From Tepidimonas thermarum (GTDB lineage Bacteria > Pseudomonadota > Gammaproteobacteria > Burkholderiales > Burkholderiaceae_C), in contig NZ_VJOL01000006.1 in assembly GCF_007556705.1 (NCBI RefSeq), positions 1-64,000 of the forward strand: DNA of 64,000 nucleotides, written 5' to 3'. Made by a program: the position numbers and the translations under genes. Below the pieces are notes generated by a model. That model saw only the letters and a program-made list of their open reading frames with translations, had not been told where the DNA came from and searched no databases. Below, piece after piece: positions 21,095-30,593 of this stretch; the stretch's first letter is position 1, and every line of letters begins with the position of its first letter.

Positions 21095-23758
21095 TCAGTC
21101 GGCCAGCGCGCGCGTGACGACCTCGCGCACGTCGGTGCTCAGCGTGTCGTGGGCGGCAACGGCTTGCAGCGCGGCCTGCGCGGCGCTGCGGTAAGGCTCG
21201 GCGAGCTTCTTCCAGCGGTCCAGCGCCCGCGCCAGGCGCGCGGCCACCTGCGGGTTGAAGGCGTCGATTTCGAGCACGCGCTCGCGCCAAAAGGCGTAGC
21301 CAGCGCCATCGGCACGGTGAAAGCCTGCCGGGTTGGCGTGGCAGTACGTGCTGATGAGGCTGCGCGCGCGGTTGGGGTTGCGCAGGTGGAAGTCTGGGTG
21401 CTGCAGCAGCGCCTGCACGCGCGGCAGCGCGTCGCCGCCGCGGTCGGGGGCACCGGCTTGCAGCGCAAACCACTTGTCCAGCACCAGGTCTTCGTCGCGG
21501 AAGCGTTCGTGGAACTGCGCCAGCGCGCGCGCCGCCAGTTCGTGGCCGCTGTTGACCAGGGCGCTGAGGGCCTGGTAGCGGTCGGTCATGTTGGTGGCAT
21601 CCTTGAAGCGCTGGTAGCTCTTGCCCGGCCAGACCGGGTTGCCGTTGTCGCGCGCGGCCAGGCACAGCATGTGCAGCGCCAGTCCGGCCAACGCGCGGCG
21701 GCCGGCGCTCACCGGGTCGGGCCGGTAGGCGCCGTTGTCCTTGTGCTGCTCGTAGGCCCAGACCCAGTCGTCGTGCAGCGCGTGTGCGAGCTGGCGGCGC
21801 ATCGCCTCGCGCACCGCGTGGATGCGCTGCGGATCGACGGTGTCGAGCTGTTCGGCGATGTAGGTCTCGGCCGGCAGCGTCAGCACCAGCTCCTTGAACG
21901 CCGCATCCAGCGTCGGGTGGCGCAGCACCGCGCGCATCGCCTCCAGGAACGCCGCATCCAGCGGATCGTGCACGGGGCCTTCGGCGCGCACCGCCGCCAG
22001 CGCCCGCCGCAGCGCCAGCTGCTGGCCGGCCTCCCAGCGGTTGAAGGGGTCGGTGTCGTGCGCCAGCAGCGTGCGCAGTTCGTCGTCGGTCAGGTCGTGT
22101 TCCAGGATCACTGGGGCGCTGAAGCCGCGCAGCAGCGACGGCACCGGCGCCGCGTCCATCCCCTCGAAGACGACGGTGGTCTCGGGCTCGTGCAGCACCA
22201 CCAGCCGCTCGGTGTGCGGCAGCGCGTGGCCCTGGGCATCCAGCAGGCCCACGGCCACCGGGATGACGAACGGCTCCTTGACCGGCTGGCCCGGCGTGGG
22301 CGGGCAGCTCTGGCGCAGCGTCAGGGTGTAGGTGTGCGCCTGGGCATCGTAGTGGCCGCTGGCGTGCACGCGTGGTGTGCCCGCCTGCGAATACCAGCGC
22401 TTGAATTGCGGCAGCCGGCGCGCCAGCTCGCTGTCCGGGTTGGCGTCGGCGATCGCTTGGGCAAAGTCGTCGCAGGTCACGGCCTGGCCGTCGTGGCGCT
22501 CGAAGTAGAGCTTGAGCCCGCGCCCAAACCCCTCGCGGCCCACCAGGGTCTGCATCATGCGCACGACCTCGGCGCCTTTTTCGTACACCGTGACGGTGTA
22601 GAAGTTGTTGATTTCGGCGTACTGGTCCGGGCGCACGGGGTGCGCCATAGGGCCAGCGTCTTCGGGGAACTGCGCGGTGCGCAGCACGCGCACGTCCTCG
22701 ATGCGTTTGACCGCGCGCGCCGAGGGGCTGCCCGCCATGTCCTGGCTGAATTCCTGGTCACGAAAGACGGTCAGGCCTTCCTTGAGGCTGAGTTGGAACC
22801 AGTCGCGGCAGGTGACGCGGTTGCCGGTCCAGTTGTGGAAGTATTCGTGCGCCACCACCGATTCGACGTTGGCAAAGTCGGCATCGGTCGCGGTGGCGGG
22901 GTTGGCCAACACGTACTTGGTGTTGAAGATGTTGAGGCCCTTGTTTTCCATCGCGCCCATGTTGAAGTCGCCGGTGGCGACGATCATGAAGCGCTCCAGG
23001 TCCAGCGGCAGGCCAAAGCGGGTCTCGTCCCAGGCGATGGCCGCCATCAGCGACTGCATCGCGTGCTCGGTCTTGTCCAGGTCGGCCTGGCGCACGTAGA
23101 TTTGCAGCAGGTGCGGCGTGCCGTGGCGGCTGATGATGGGTTGGCTGCGGCACACCAACGGGCCGGCCACCAGCGCGAACAGGTAGCACGGCTTGCGGTG
23201 CGGATCGACCCACTTGGCGTAGTGGCGCCCGTCGTCGAGTGGGCCGCTGTCCACCAGGTTGCCGTTGGACAGCAGCACGGGGTAGCGCGCCTTGTCGGCG
23301 CGCAGCGTCACGGTGTAGGTGGCCATGACGTCGGGCCGGTCCAGGAAGTAGGTGATGCGGCGAAACCCCTCGGCCTCGCACTGCGTGAAGAAGGTGCCCT
23401 GGCTGACGTAGAGCCCCATGAGCTGGGTGTTCTTCTCGGGCGCGCAGGTGGTGAAGATCTCCAGCTCGAAGGGCTCGTGGCCTTCGGGCAGCTTCTCCAG
23501 CACGAGCTGGCCGTCGTCGAGCCGGAAGCTCGTGCCCGCCCCGTTGACCAGCACCCGCGCCAGGTTGAGGTCCTCGCCGTCTAGGCGCAGCGGCTGGGGC
23601 GGCACGTCCGGGTTGCGGCGCACGCGCATGCGGTTGAGCACGCGCGTCTTGGCCGGGTCGAGGTCGAAGGTCAGATCGACGGTGTCGATCCAGTAGGCAG
23701 GTGGGGCATAGTCTTCGCGGCGGACGATGCGGGGGCTGCCTTCACGCATGGCGGTCAT
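21095..23758 (-). CDS. pepN: Aminopeptidase N (M1 metallopeptidase)
   Basis: PepN removes N-terminal residues from peptides in the cytosol. The 887-residue protein shows the exopeptidase motif GAMENKG and the zinc site HEYFHNW (His304, Glu305, His308) with the third ligand Glu327 in [17 protein letters not shown]. Domain order matches E. coli PepN: N-terminal beta domain, thermolysin-like catalytic domain, small beta domain, large helical C-terminal domain. The ATG at 23758 (MTAMREGS) was taken; an ATG three codons later is equally possible. It lies 27 bp after prfB. Confidence 0.95.
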   Translation of the reverse strand: MTAMREGSPRIVRREDYAPPAYWIDTVDLTFDLDPAKTRVLNRMRVRRNPDVPPQPLRLDGEDLNLARVLVNGAGTSFRLDDGQLVLEKLPEGHEPFELEIFTTCAPEKNTQLMGLYVSQGTFFTQCEAEGFRRITYFLDRPDVMATYTVTLRADKARYPVLLSNGNLVDSGPLDDGRHYAKWVDPHRKPCYLFALVAGPLVCRSQPIISRHGTPHLLQIYVRQADLDKTEHAMQSLMAAIAWDETRFGLPLDLERFMIVATGDFNMGAMENKGLNIFNTKYVLANPATATDADFANVESVVAHEYFHNWTGNRVTCRDWFQLSLKEGLTVFRDQEFSQDMAGSPSARAVKRIEDVRVLRTAQFPEDAGPMAHPVRPDQYAEINNFYTVTVYEKGAEVVRMMQTLVGREGFGRGLKLYFERHDGQAVTCDDFAQAIADANPDSELARRLPQFKRWYSQAGTPRVHASGHYDAQAHTYTLTLRQSCPPTPGQPVKEPFVIPVAVGLLDAQGHALPHTERLVVLHEPETTVVFEGMDAAPVPSLLRGFSAPVILEHDLTDDELRTLLAHDTDPFNRWEAGQQLALRRALAAVRAEGPVHDPLDAAFLEAMRAVLRHPTLDAAFKELVLTLPAETYIAEQLDTVDPQRIHAVREAMRRQLAHALHDDWVWAYEQHKDNGAYRPDPVSAGRRALAGLALHMLCLAARDNGNPVWPGKSYQRFKDATNMTDRYQALSALVNSGHELAARALAQFHERFRDEDLVLDKWFALQAGAPDRGGDALPRVQALLQHPDFHLRNPNRARSLISTYCHANPAGFHRADGAGYAFWRERVLEIDAFNPQVAARLARALDRWKKLAEPYRSAAQAALQAVAAHDTLSTDVREVVTRALAD

Positions 23759-23785
23759 GGGTGCGGTCCTGGTGGGGAGAGGGGG

Positions 23786-24890
23786 TCAGACGCCCTGCTT
23801 GAGCGAGGCTTCGATGAAAACGTCGAGGTCGCCATCCAGCACTTTCTGGGTGTTGGAGACTTCGACGTTGGTGCGCAGGTCTTTGATGCGGCTTTGGTCC
23901 AGCACGTAGCTGCGGATCTGGTGGCCCCAGCCGACGTCGGTCTTGCTGGCCTCCAGCTGCTGTTGCGTCTCCATGCGCTTGCGCATCTCCAGCTCGTACA
24001 GCTTGGAGCGCAGGCGCTGCCAGGCCAGGTCGCGGTTGGAGTGCTGGCTGCGGCTGTCCTGGGCGGTGACGACGATGCCGGTCGGGATGTGGGTCAGGCG
24101 CACCGCCGAGTCGGTCTTGTTGATGTGCTGGCCGCCGGCGCCGCTGGCGCGGTAGGTGTCCACGCGCACATCGGCGGGATTGATCTCGACCTCGATGGAG
24201 TCGTCGATCTCCGGGTACACGAATACCGAGGCAAACGAGGTGTGGCGCCCGCCGGAGGAGTCGAAAGGCGATTTGCGCACCAGGCGGTGCACGCCGGTTT
24301 CGGTGCGCAGCAGGCCAAACGCGTAGTCGCCCTCGACCTTGATGGTGGCGCTTTTGATGCCTGCGGTGTCACCCGGCTGTTCGTCTTCCACCGTGGCCTT
24401 GAAGCCCTTGCGCTCGGCGTAGCGCAGGTACTGGCGCAGCAGCATCTGCGCCCAGTCGCAGGCCTCGGTGCCACCCGCGCCAGCCTGGATGTCGATGAAG
24501 CAGTTGTTGGGATCGGCCGGGTTGTTGAACATCCGGCGAAATTCGAGCTGCTCGACCGTGGGCGCCAGGCGCTCGACGTCCGCCTCGATGGTCTCGAGGC
24601 CCCCGTCATCGCCCTCGTCGCGCGACATCTCAAAGAGCTCGGTGTTGTCGGCCAGCTCCTGCGCCAGCCGGTCGAGCACCAGGACCACGTCCTCCAGCTG
24701 CTTTTTTTCCTTGGCCAGCTCCTGCGCGCGCTTGGGGTCGTTCCAAACGTTGGGGTCTTCCAGCGCGGCGTTGACTTCCGACAGTTTCAGGGCCTTGGCA
24801 TCGTAGTCAAAGAAACCTCCGCAAGTCGGCGACGCGTTGCGTCAAATCCTGCAGGCGGTTGGCAAGGGCGTTGAGGCGTTCGGCTTCCAT
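23786..24890 (-). CDS. prfB: Peptide chain release factor 2, with programmed +1 frameshift
   Basis: RF2 terminates translation at UGA and UAA. Translation starts at ATG 24890 and reads 27 codons to CTT, then meets an in-frame TGA (24809-24807). A +1 shift at CTT-TGA-C brings the ribosome into the long frame that runs to 23786. The total is 367 residues, the usual RF2 length. The product has the stop-recognition motif SPF ([15 protein letters not shown]) and the peptidyl-tRNA hydrolysis motif GGQ ([14 protein letters not shown]). Autoregulation is expected: when RF2 is scarce the ribosome pauses at TGA and shifts. Any annotation starting inside the second frame misses the N-terminus. Confidence 0.96.
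24806..24820 (-). promoter_or_regulatory. prfB recoding site
   Basis: The minus strand holds an internal Shine-Dalgarno GGAGG (24820-24816), three bases of spacing (TTT), then the slippery CTT-TGA-C (24812-24806). Order and spacing match the well-studied E. coli prfB site. Confidence 0.93.
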
Positions 24891-24998
24891 GGTGATGCGT
24901 TGCGGTGATCGTTCGTTTTGAAAATACGCGATTTTCTCACGGGGCGCTTGACGGTGCAGGCACAGCGCCCCGCGTCGCCGTCAGCGCCGGGGGGCGCG

Positions 24999-25877
24999 CT
25001 AACCCCGGCGGCCAAGCTGTGCCAGCAACATGCCGGCCAGAATCAGCGCCGCGCCACCCCAGCCCCTCCAGCCGATCGACTCGCCCAGCACCCACCAGCC
25101 GCCGATGGCGGCAAACACCCCTTCGCTGCTGTAGATGATGGCCGCGTGCGACGCCTTGGCCGTGCGTTGCGCCACCACCTGCAGCGTGTAGGCGATGCCG
25201 ATCGACAGCAGTCCGCCCCAGGCGATGGCGCCGGCCGCGCCCGCCAGCGCGTCGGGGCTGATGGCTTCGCCCCGCGCCACGGCGGCCGCCCATGACAGCA
25301 GCCCCGCCACCGCGTACTGCATGATGGACAGGCGGATGGCGTCGTGTCGCCGCGCCCAGTGGCCCACCAGCAGCACGTGCACCGCCCACAGCGCCGCGCC
25401 GCCCAGTTGCAGCCAGTCGCCCGGGGCGATGGTGGCGTCGGGCTTGACACTGAGGAAGTACAGGCCGGCCGTGGCCAACGCCACCGCTGCCCACACCGAC
25501 AGCCCCACGGGTTGGCCGAGCAGACGCATCAGGATGGGCACCAGCACCACGTACAGCCCCGTGATGAAGCCGGCGTTGGACACGCTGGTGCCCAGCAGCC
25601 CCACCTGCTGCAGGTTGATAGCGGCAAACAGCACCAGCCCCAGCAGCACGCCGTCGCGCCACAGGCCGGTGCTCGCCAGCACGGGCACGCTGGCAAACGG
25701 CCCGCCGCGCCACCACCACAGGGGTGCGATCAGCGCCACGCCCAACGCCATGCGCGCCGCCGTGTAGGTAAACGGCCCCACGCTGTCCATGCCCAGCTGT
25801 TGGGCCACGAAGGTCGAGCCCCAGATGGCCGCGACCCCGACCATCAGCAGGTCGGTCTTCCAGGTTGCGCCCGCCAT
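24999..25877 (-). CDS. EamA-family (drug/metabolite superfamily) inner-membrane permease
   Basis: This 292-residue protein has about ten hydrophobic helices in two EamA repeats, typical of the drug/metabolite transporter superfamily. The first repeat opens with LLMVGVAAIWGSTFVAQQLG and the second follows GDWLQLGGAALWAVHVLLVG. The C-terminal block ALILAGMLLAQ ends the last helix. Substrate cannot be read from sequence; relatives export amino acids, nucleosides or other small metabolites. Its ATG lies one base after the hydrolase stop upstream (TGA-C-ATG when read on its strand), so the two are probably coupled. Confidence 0.88.
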   Translation of the reverse strand: MAGATWKTDLLMVGVAAIWGSTFVAQQLGMDSVGPFTYTAARMALGVALIAPLWWWRGGPFASVPVLASTGLWRDGVLLGLVLFAAINLQQVGLLGTSVSNAGFITGLYVVLVPILMRLLGQPVGLSVWAAVALATAGLYFLSVKPDATIAPGDWLQLGGAALWAVHVLLVGHWARRHDAIRLSIMQYAVAGLLSWAAAVARGEAISPDALAGAAGAIAWGGLLSIGIAYTLQVVAQRTAKASHAAIIYSSEGVFAAIGGWWVLGESIGWRGWGGAALILAGMLLAQLGRRG

Positions 25878-25878
25878 G

Positions 25879-26904
25879 TCAGGCCCCCCGTCCGCCGAGG
25901 GGGGCGTCGCCGCCGTCGGGCGCGTCCAGGTGTGCCTCGATCAGGGCGGCCACCCGTTGCGGCTGGTCGTGGTGCAGCATGTGGCCGGCGTCCTCGACGC
26001 GGGCGATGCGGCAGCGCGGCACCGCTTGCAGGCGGCGGTGGTACTCGGCCAGCGAGTGCTCACCCCGTGGAAACCACTGGGCCAGGCTGTCGTCGCTGGC
26101 CTCCACGGCCAGCACCGGTGCGGCGATGTTGCCATAGACCGCCAGCACCTCGTCCACGCGGTAGAGCTGGCTGCTGCGCACTTTGTGCGCAGGATCGCCC
26201 AGGATCACCCACTCGCCCTCGGGCGCTTGCGGGTCGAGCGGGCGCGCCCAGTGCTGGGCCAGCCAACGGGCGCGGTCATCGGGAAGGCGGCGGTTGGTCT
26301 TCATCAGCCTCTGGGCCACACCGTCGAGCCCGCGGTAGGTCTTGAGCGTGAGTTCCCCGTTGGCGAGCTGGTGCAGCTCATCCAGCCAGGCGGCGTAGCG
26401 GCGCGGCGCCTGCTCGGGCCGCGTGGCGGGCAGGCCGAAGCCTTCCAGGTTGACCAGCCGACGCACGCGCGCCGGGCGCACGCCGGCGTAGAGCATGGCG
26501 ACGTTGCCGCCCATGCTGTGCCCCACCAGGTCGATGGGCGCATCAGGGGCGCGGCCCAGGCGCTGGTTGACACGCCCGATCAGAAAGTCCACATCCGCCA
26601 GGTAGTCGGCAAACAGGTAGTGGTCTGTCAGGCCATAGGGGGGTGGGGCAGGGGATGCATCGGCCAGGTGGGCGGCGCGCGTCAGCCCAAAACCACGCCA
26701 GTCGGGCGCGATGCAGTACCGCTCGTGGGCCAGGGCATCGACGACGAATTGCCACGAGGCAGACACGTCCATCCAGCCGTGCAGGAGCCACAGGGGCGCA
26801 CGGTCGGGCTGAGGCGTGCCCCATTCCCGCAGGTGGTAGCGCAGACCGCGCACCGTCTCGAAGGTGCTGCGCGAGGAACGAAGGACTTGATACATTTGCG
26901 TCAT
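25879..26904 (-). CDS. Alpha/beta-fold hydrolase
   Basis: The 341-residue protein has the alpha/beta hydrolase core: oxyanion region LLHGWMDVSASW, nucleophile elbow GHSMGG, a catalytic acid probably in VEASDD, and the catalytic His in VEDAGHMLHHDQP. No signal peptide is seen, so it is cytosolic. Substrate unknown; the sequence resembles general esterase or epoxide-hydrolase-like relatives. It is the first gene of a pair with the EamA permease and is divergent from the acyl-CoA synthetase across only 20 bp, so the two directions may share control. Confidence 0.85.
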   Translation of the reverse strand: MTQMYQVLRSSRSTFETVRGLRYHLREWGTPQPDRAPLWLLHGWMDVSASWQFVVDALAHERYCIAPDWRGFGLTRAAHLADASPAPPPYGLTDHYLFADYLADVDFLIGRVNQRLGRAPDAPIDLVGHSMGGNVAMLYAGVRPARVRRLVNLEGFGLPATRPEQAPRRYAAWLDELHQLANGELTLKTYRGLDGVAQRLMKTNRRLPDDRARWLAQHWARPLDPQAPEGEWVILGDPAHKVRSSQLYRVDEVLAVYGNIAAPVLAVEASDDSLAQWFPRGEHSLAEYHRRLQAVPRCRIARVEDAGHMLHHDQPQRVAALIEAHLDAPDGGDAPLGGRGA

Positions 26905-26924
26905 TATTGAGGAGACAAAGGGGG

Positions 26925-28712
26925 ATGCCTTCCATGCCCAGTCATGCGCACGACACCCGCAGCGCAGCGCCCGACTTCTACGCTGCGCTGCATGGCAGCT
27001 TCCGCTGGCATGTACCGGCGCGCTTCAACATCGCCCAGGTCTGCCTGCAGCGGTGGGCGGCCGACCCGCGGCACGCCGCGCAGACGGCCATCATCGAGGA
27101 TGGGCCAGGCCAGCGGCGCCCGGTGCACCACCGCTATGCCGATCTGGCGGTGCAGGCCAACCGGCTCTCGCATGCGTTGCGGTTGCTCGGCGTGCGGCCC
27201 GGCGAGCGGGTGGCCATCGTGCTGCCGCAGCGCTTCGAGACCGCGGTGGCCTACATGGCCGTGCTGCAGCTGGGCGCCGTGGCGGTGCCGCTGTCGCAGC
27301 TCTTTGGGCCCGAGGCGCTGGAATACCGGTTGCAGGACAGTGCCGCCGTCGTGGCACTGGTGGACGAGGCCACCGGCCCCGGCGTGCAGGCCGTGCGGGC
27401 GCGCTGTCCGGCGCTGCGCCATGTGGTGGGGCTGACCGGGGCGTTCGACGCCGAGGTGATCGACTGGCCACACGCGCGCGACGGCCTGCGCAAGCGCTTT
27501 GAGCCGGTGGACACCGCTGCCGACGACCCGGCGGTGCTGATCTACACCAGCGGCACCACGGGCAACCCCAAAGGCGCGCTGATTCCACACCGGGCGCTCA
27601 TCGGCAACCTGAGTGGCTTCGTGTGCAGCCAAAACTGGTTTGGCTTCGACCCGTGGGACGCGCGCGTGCGCAGCGAAGCGGTGTTCTGGAGCCCGGCCGA
27701 TTGGGCCTGGACTGGCGGGCTGATGGACGCGCTGCTGCCAACGCTGTACTTTGGGCGTCCGATCGTGGCCTGGCGCGGGCGGTTCGATCCGCTGCAAGCG
27801 TTTGCCCTGCTGCAGCGGCACCGCGTGACGCACACCTTTTTGTTCCCGACGGCGCTCAAGGCCATGATGAAAGCCGTGCCCGAGCCGCGCCGGCGCTACC
27901 GCCTGCGGCTGCAGGCCATCATGAGTGCGGGCGAGGCGGTGGGTGACGCCGTCTTTGCCTGGTGTCAGGAGCAACTGGGTGTGACGGTCAACGAAATGTT
28001 TGGCCAGACCGAGATCAACTACGTGGTGGGCAACTGTGCTCGGTTGTGGCCGGCGCGCCCCGGCAGCATGGGCCGTGCCTACCCGGGGCACCGGGTGGCG
28101 CTGCTGGACGAGGCGGGGCAGCCGGTGCCGCCGGGCACCGTCGGCGAGGTGGCGGTGCACCGGCGCGATGTCCACGGCGATCCGGACCCCGTGTTCTTCC
28201 TGGGGTATTGGGGCAACGAGGCCGCCACGCGCGCCAAATTCACCGGCGATCCGGCCGACAGCTGGTGCCGCACGGGCGATCTGGCGCTGCAGGATGCCGA
28301 CGGCTACCTGTGGTACCAGGGGCGTGCCGACGACGTGTTCAAGTCGGCGGGCTACCGCATCGGCCCCAGCGAAATCGAAAACTGCCTGGTCAAACACCCG
28401 GCGGTGGCCAACGCCGCCGTCGTGCCCAAGCCCGACCCCGAGCGCGGCGCCGTGGTCAAGGCCTACGTGGTGCTGGCGCCCGAGTGGGCGGCACGCCGCG
28501 AGCGCAGCGCCGATCCGGCGCGCGACTTCGACCCGCCGCTCATCGAGGCCCTGCAGCAGCACGTGCGCGGCCGCCTGGCGCCTTACGAATACCCCAAGGA
28601 AATCGAATTCATCGACGCGCTGCCGATGACCACCACCGGCAAGGTGCAGCGGCGCGTGCTGCGCCTGCAGGAAGAGGCGCGGGCCGCGGCCGCCGCTTCG
28701 GGCGGCGGCTGA
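26925..28712 (+). CDS. AMP-forming acyl-CoA synthetase
   Basis: This 595-residue enzyme should activate a carboxylic acid to its acyl-CoA through an acyl-AMP intermediate. It shows the P-loop-like YTSGTTGNPKG (Lys216 at the end), the adenylate motif MFGQTEINYV, the hinge region YQGRADDVFKSAGYRIGP and the C-terminal catalytic Lys in TTTGKVQRR. The insertion FWSPADWAWTGGLMDALLPT places it near medium-chain or acetyl-CoA-synthetase-like groups, so short or medium chains are more likely than long. Two ATGs fit (26925 and 26934) with AAAGGGGG between them and the upstream GGAG; the first was taken. Confidence 0.9.
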   Translation: MPSMPSHAHDTRSAAPDFYAALHGSFRWHVPARFNIAQVCLQRWAADPRHAAQTAIIEDGPGQRRPVHHRYADLAVQANRLSHALRLLGVRPGERVAIVLPQRFETAVAYMAVLQLGAVAVPLSQLFGPEALEYRLQDSAAVVALVDEATGPGVQAVRARCPALRHVVGLTGAFDAEVIDWPHARDGLRKRFEPVDTAADDPAVLIYTSGTTGNPKGALIPHRALIGNLSGFVCSQNWFGFDPWDARVRSEAVFWSPADWAWTGGLMDALLPTLYFGRPIVAWRGRFDPLQAFALLQRHRVTHTFLFPTALKAMMKAVPEPRRRYRLRLQAIMSAGEAVGDAVFAWCQEQLGVTVNEMFGQTEINYVVGNCARLWPARPGSMGRAYPGHRVALLDEAGQPVPPGTVGEVAVHRRDVHGDPDPVFFLGYWGNEAATRAKFTGDPADSWCRTGDLALQDADGYLWYQGRADDVFKSAGYRIGPSEIENCLVKHPAVANAAVVPKPDPERGAVVKAYVVLAPEWAARRERSADPARDFDPPLIEALQQHVRGRLAPYEYPKEIEFIDALPMTTTGKVQRRVLRLQEEARAAAAASGGG

Positions 28713-28809
28713 TCGGCGCGCGCCGCCCTGGCCGCTGCGTGCCACGCCCAGTGGCCGGCTGCGGCCGGTTTGTACACCCCGTTGCATGACCCCCCACGAG
28801 CCGTTGACC

Positions 28810-29874
28810 ATGACCTTCAACCCCGTCACCCTGGCCCCTGGCCTGTCCGTTTCGCCCATTTGCCTGGGCACCATGACCTTCGGCGAGCAAGTCGGCGAGG
28901 CCGATGCGCACGCCATGCTTGACCGGGCGCTCGAGCGCGGCGTGAACTTCATCGACACCGCCGAGATGTATGCCGTGCCGGCACGCGCCGAAACCTGCGG
29001 CGCGACCGAGACCATCATTGGCCACTGGCTGGCGCAGCGGCCGGGCGTGCGCCAGCGCGTGGTGCTGGCCACCAAGGTCGCGGGGCCGTCGCGCGGCATG
29101 CCCTGGATCCGCGGGGAGCATGCCGGGCTGACCAAGGCCGAGATCGTCGCCGCCTGCGAGGGCAGCCTGCGGCGCTTGCGCACCGACGTGATCGACCTCT
29201 ACCAGATCCACTGGCCGGCGCGCAACGTGCCGATGTTTGGGGCGTTGACCTTCGACCCCGGCAAAGACAAGCCCTGCGCCAGCATCCTCGAGCAGCTCGA
29301 GGCCATGGACACGCTGGTGCGCGCCGGCAAGGTGCGCGCCATTGGCCTGTCCAACGAGACGCCGTATGGCGTGCACGAGTTCGTGCGCCTGGCCGAGCAG
29401 CACGGCCTGCCGCGGGTGGTGTCGGTGCAAAACCCCTACTGCCTGATCAACCGCAGCTACGAGAACGCGCTCGATGAGACCTGCCACCGCCTGGGCGTGG
29501 CGCTGCTGGCCTACTCGCCGCTGGGTTTTGGGTTGCTCACCGGCAAGTACGACGAGACCGGCATCGAGCACGCCGGCCCGCCGCAAGGGCGCATGGCCCT
29601 GTTCGAGAGCATGCGCAAGCAGCGCTGGGGGCGCCCGGAAGCGCTGGCCGCCGCCCGCCGCTACAACGCGCTGGCGCGCGAGCATGGCCTGACGCCGGTG
29701 CAGCTGGCGCTGGCGTTTTGCTACCGCAACTGGCGCGTGGCCAGCACCATCATCGGCGTGACCTCGCTGGCGCAGCTGGACGCCTGCCTGGACGCCTGGG
29801 ACGTGACGCTGGCGCCGGAGGTGCTCGAGGCGGTGGACCGCATCCGCTGGGACATCCGCGATCCGGCGCAGTGA
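28810..29874 (+). CDS. NADPH-dependent aldo/keto reductase (Tas-like)
   Basis: This 354-residue cytosolic oxidoreductase has an aldo/keto reductase barrel: cofactor- and substrate-side motifs NFIDTAEMYAVP (catalytic Asp and Tyr), VLATKVAGPSRG (Lys) and LYQIHWPARNVP (His). The pyridine-nucleotide-binding C-terminus includes GLSNETPYGV, YSPLGFGLLTGKY and the final ASTIIGVTS. It resembles E. coli Tas. Start 28810 was chosen because the fold begins there (TLAPGLSVSPICLGTM); ATG 28786 is in frame and possible. Neither has an obvious ribosome-binding site. Physiological substrate unknown. Confidence 0.9.
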   Translation: MTFNPVTLAPGLSVSPICLGTMTFGEQVGEADAHAMLDRALERGVNFIDTAEMYAVPARAETCGATETIIGHWLAQRPGVRQRVVLATKVAGPSRGMPWIRGEHAGLTKAEIVAACEGSLRRLRTDVIDLYQIHWPARNVPMFGALTFDPGKDKPCASILEQLEAMDTLVRAGKVRAIGLSNETPYGVHEFVRLAEQHGLPRVVSVQNPYCLINRSYENALDETCHRLGVALLAYSPLGFGLLTGKYDETGIEHAGPPQGRMALFESMRKQRWGRPEALAAARRYNALAREHGLTPVQLALAFCYRNWRVASTIIGVTSLAQLDACLDAWDVTLAPEVLEAVDRIRWDIRDPAQ

Positions 29875-29922
29875 GGCGCTGCTACCATCGCGCCGTCGTG
29901 ATCGAACTTGGAGGTCCAAACC

Positions 29923-30576
29923 GTGCCCGATAGCCTGAGTGGGGCCGCGCCTTGGGTGGCGCTGTTGTTGGCGTATGCCGTGGGGTCGCTGTCGTTTGCC
30001 GTCGTGGTCAGCCGCCTGATGGGCCTGGCCGACCCGCGCACCTACGGCAGCAAAAACCCGGGCGCCACCAATGTGCTGCGCAGCGGCAACAAGGCGGCGG
30101 CCGCGCTGACGCTGCTGCTCGATGCCGTCAAGGGCTGGTTGCCGGTTTGGGCGGTGGCGCGCTGGGGCGGAGCGTGGGGCTTGGGGGACGGCACGCTGGC
30201 GTTGGTCGGGCTGGCGGCCTTTCTAGGGCACCTGTTTCCGGTGTTCTTCCGCTTTCAGGGCGGCAAGGGCGTGGCGACGGCCGCCGGCGTGCTGCTGGCG
30301 TTTGAGCCCTGGCTGGGCGTGGCCGTGATCGCATCGTGGGTGCTGATCGCGGGGTTTTTTCGCTACTCGTCGCTGGCGGCCATCGTGGCGGCGGTCTTTG
30401 CGCCCCTGTATTACTGGTTTGGCGATGGGGCGGCGTGGGACGTGCGCGCGCCCGTCGGGTTGGCGGTGGCCGCGATGAGCGTGCTGCTGCTGTGGCGGCA
30501 CGCGGGCAACATCCAGCGCCTGCTGGCTGGGCAGGAGAGCAAAATCGGCGCCAAAAAGGGCAGCCCCAGCCGCTGA
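29923..30576 (+). CDS. plsY: Glycerol-3-phosphate acyltransferase PlsY
   Basis: PlsY transfers an acyl group from acyl-phosphate to glycerol 3-phosphate, the first step of phospholipid synthesis, in the inner membrane. The 217-residue protein has five or more membrane helices and the conserved motifs: [45 protein letters not shown] and the C-terminal [18 protein letters not shown]. The start is GTG 29923 with GGAGG eight bases upstream; an upstream TTG would precede that site. It converges on the HD-like gene with an 17-bp gap. Confidence 0.95.
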   Translation: MPDSLSGAAPWVALLLAYAVGSLSFAVVVSRLMGLADPRTYGSKNPGATNVLRSGNKAAAALTLLLDAVKGWLPVWAVARWGGAWGLGDGTLALVGLAAFLGHLFPVFFRFQGGKGVATAAGVLLAFEPWLGVAVIASWVLIAGFFRYSSLAAIVAAVFAPLYYWFGDGAAWDVRAPVGLAVAAMSVLLLWRHAGNIQRLLAGQESKIGAKKGSPSR

Positions 30577-30593
30577 GCAGCGGCAGGCGCGGC

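Noticed and set aside
26904-29183. A 759-codon minus-strand frame opposite the acyl-CoA synthetase and aldo/keto reductase
   Set aside because: No domain is visible and both plus-strand genes have full sets of catalytic motifs.
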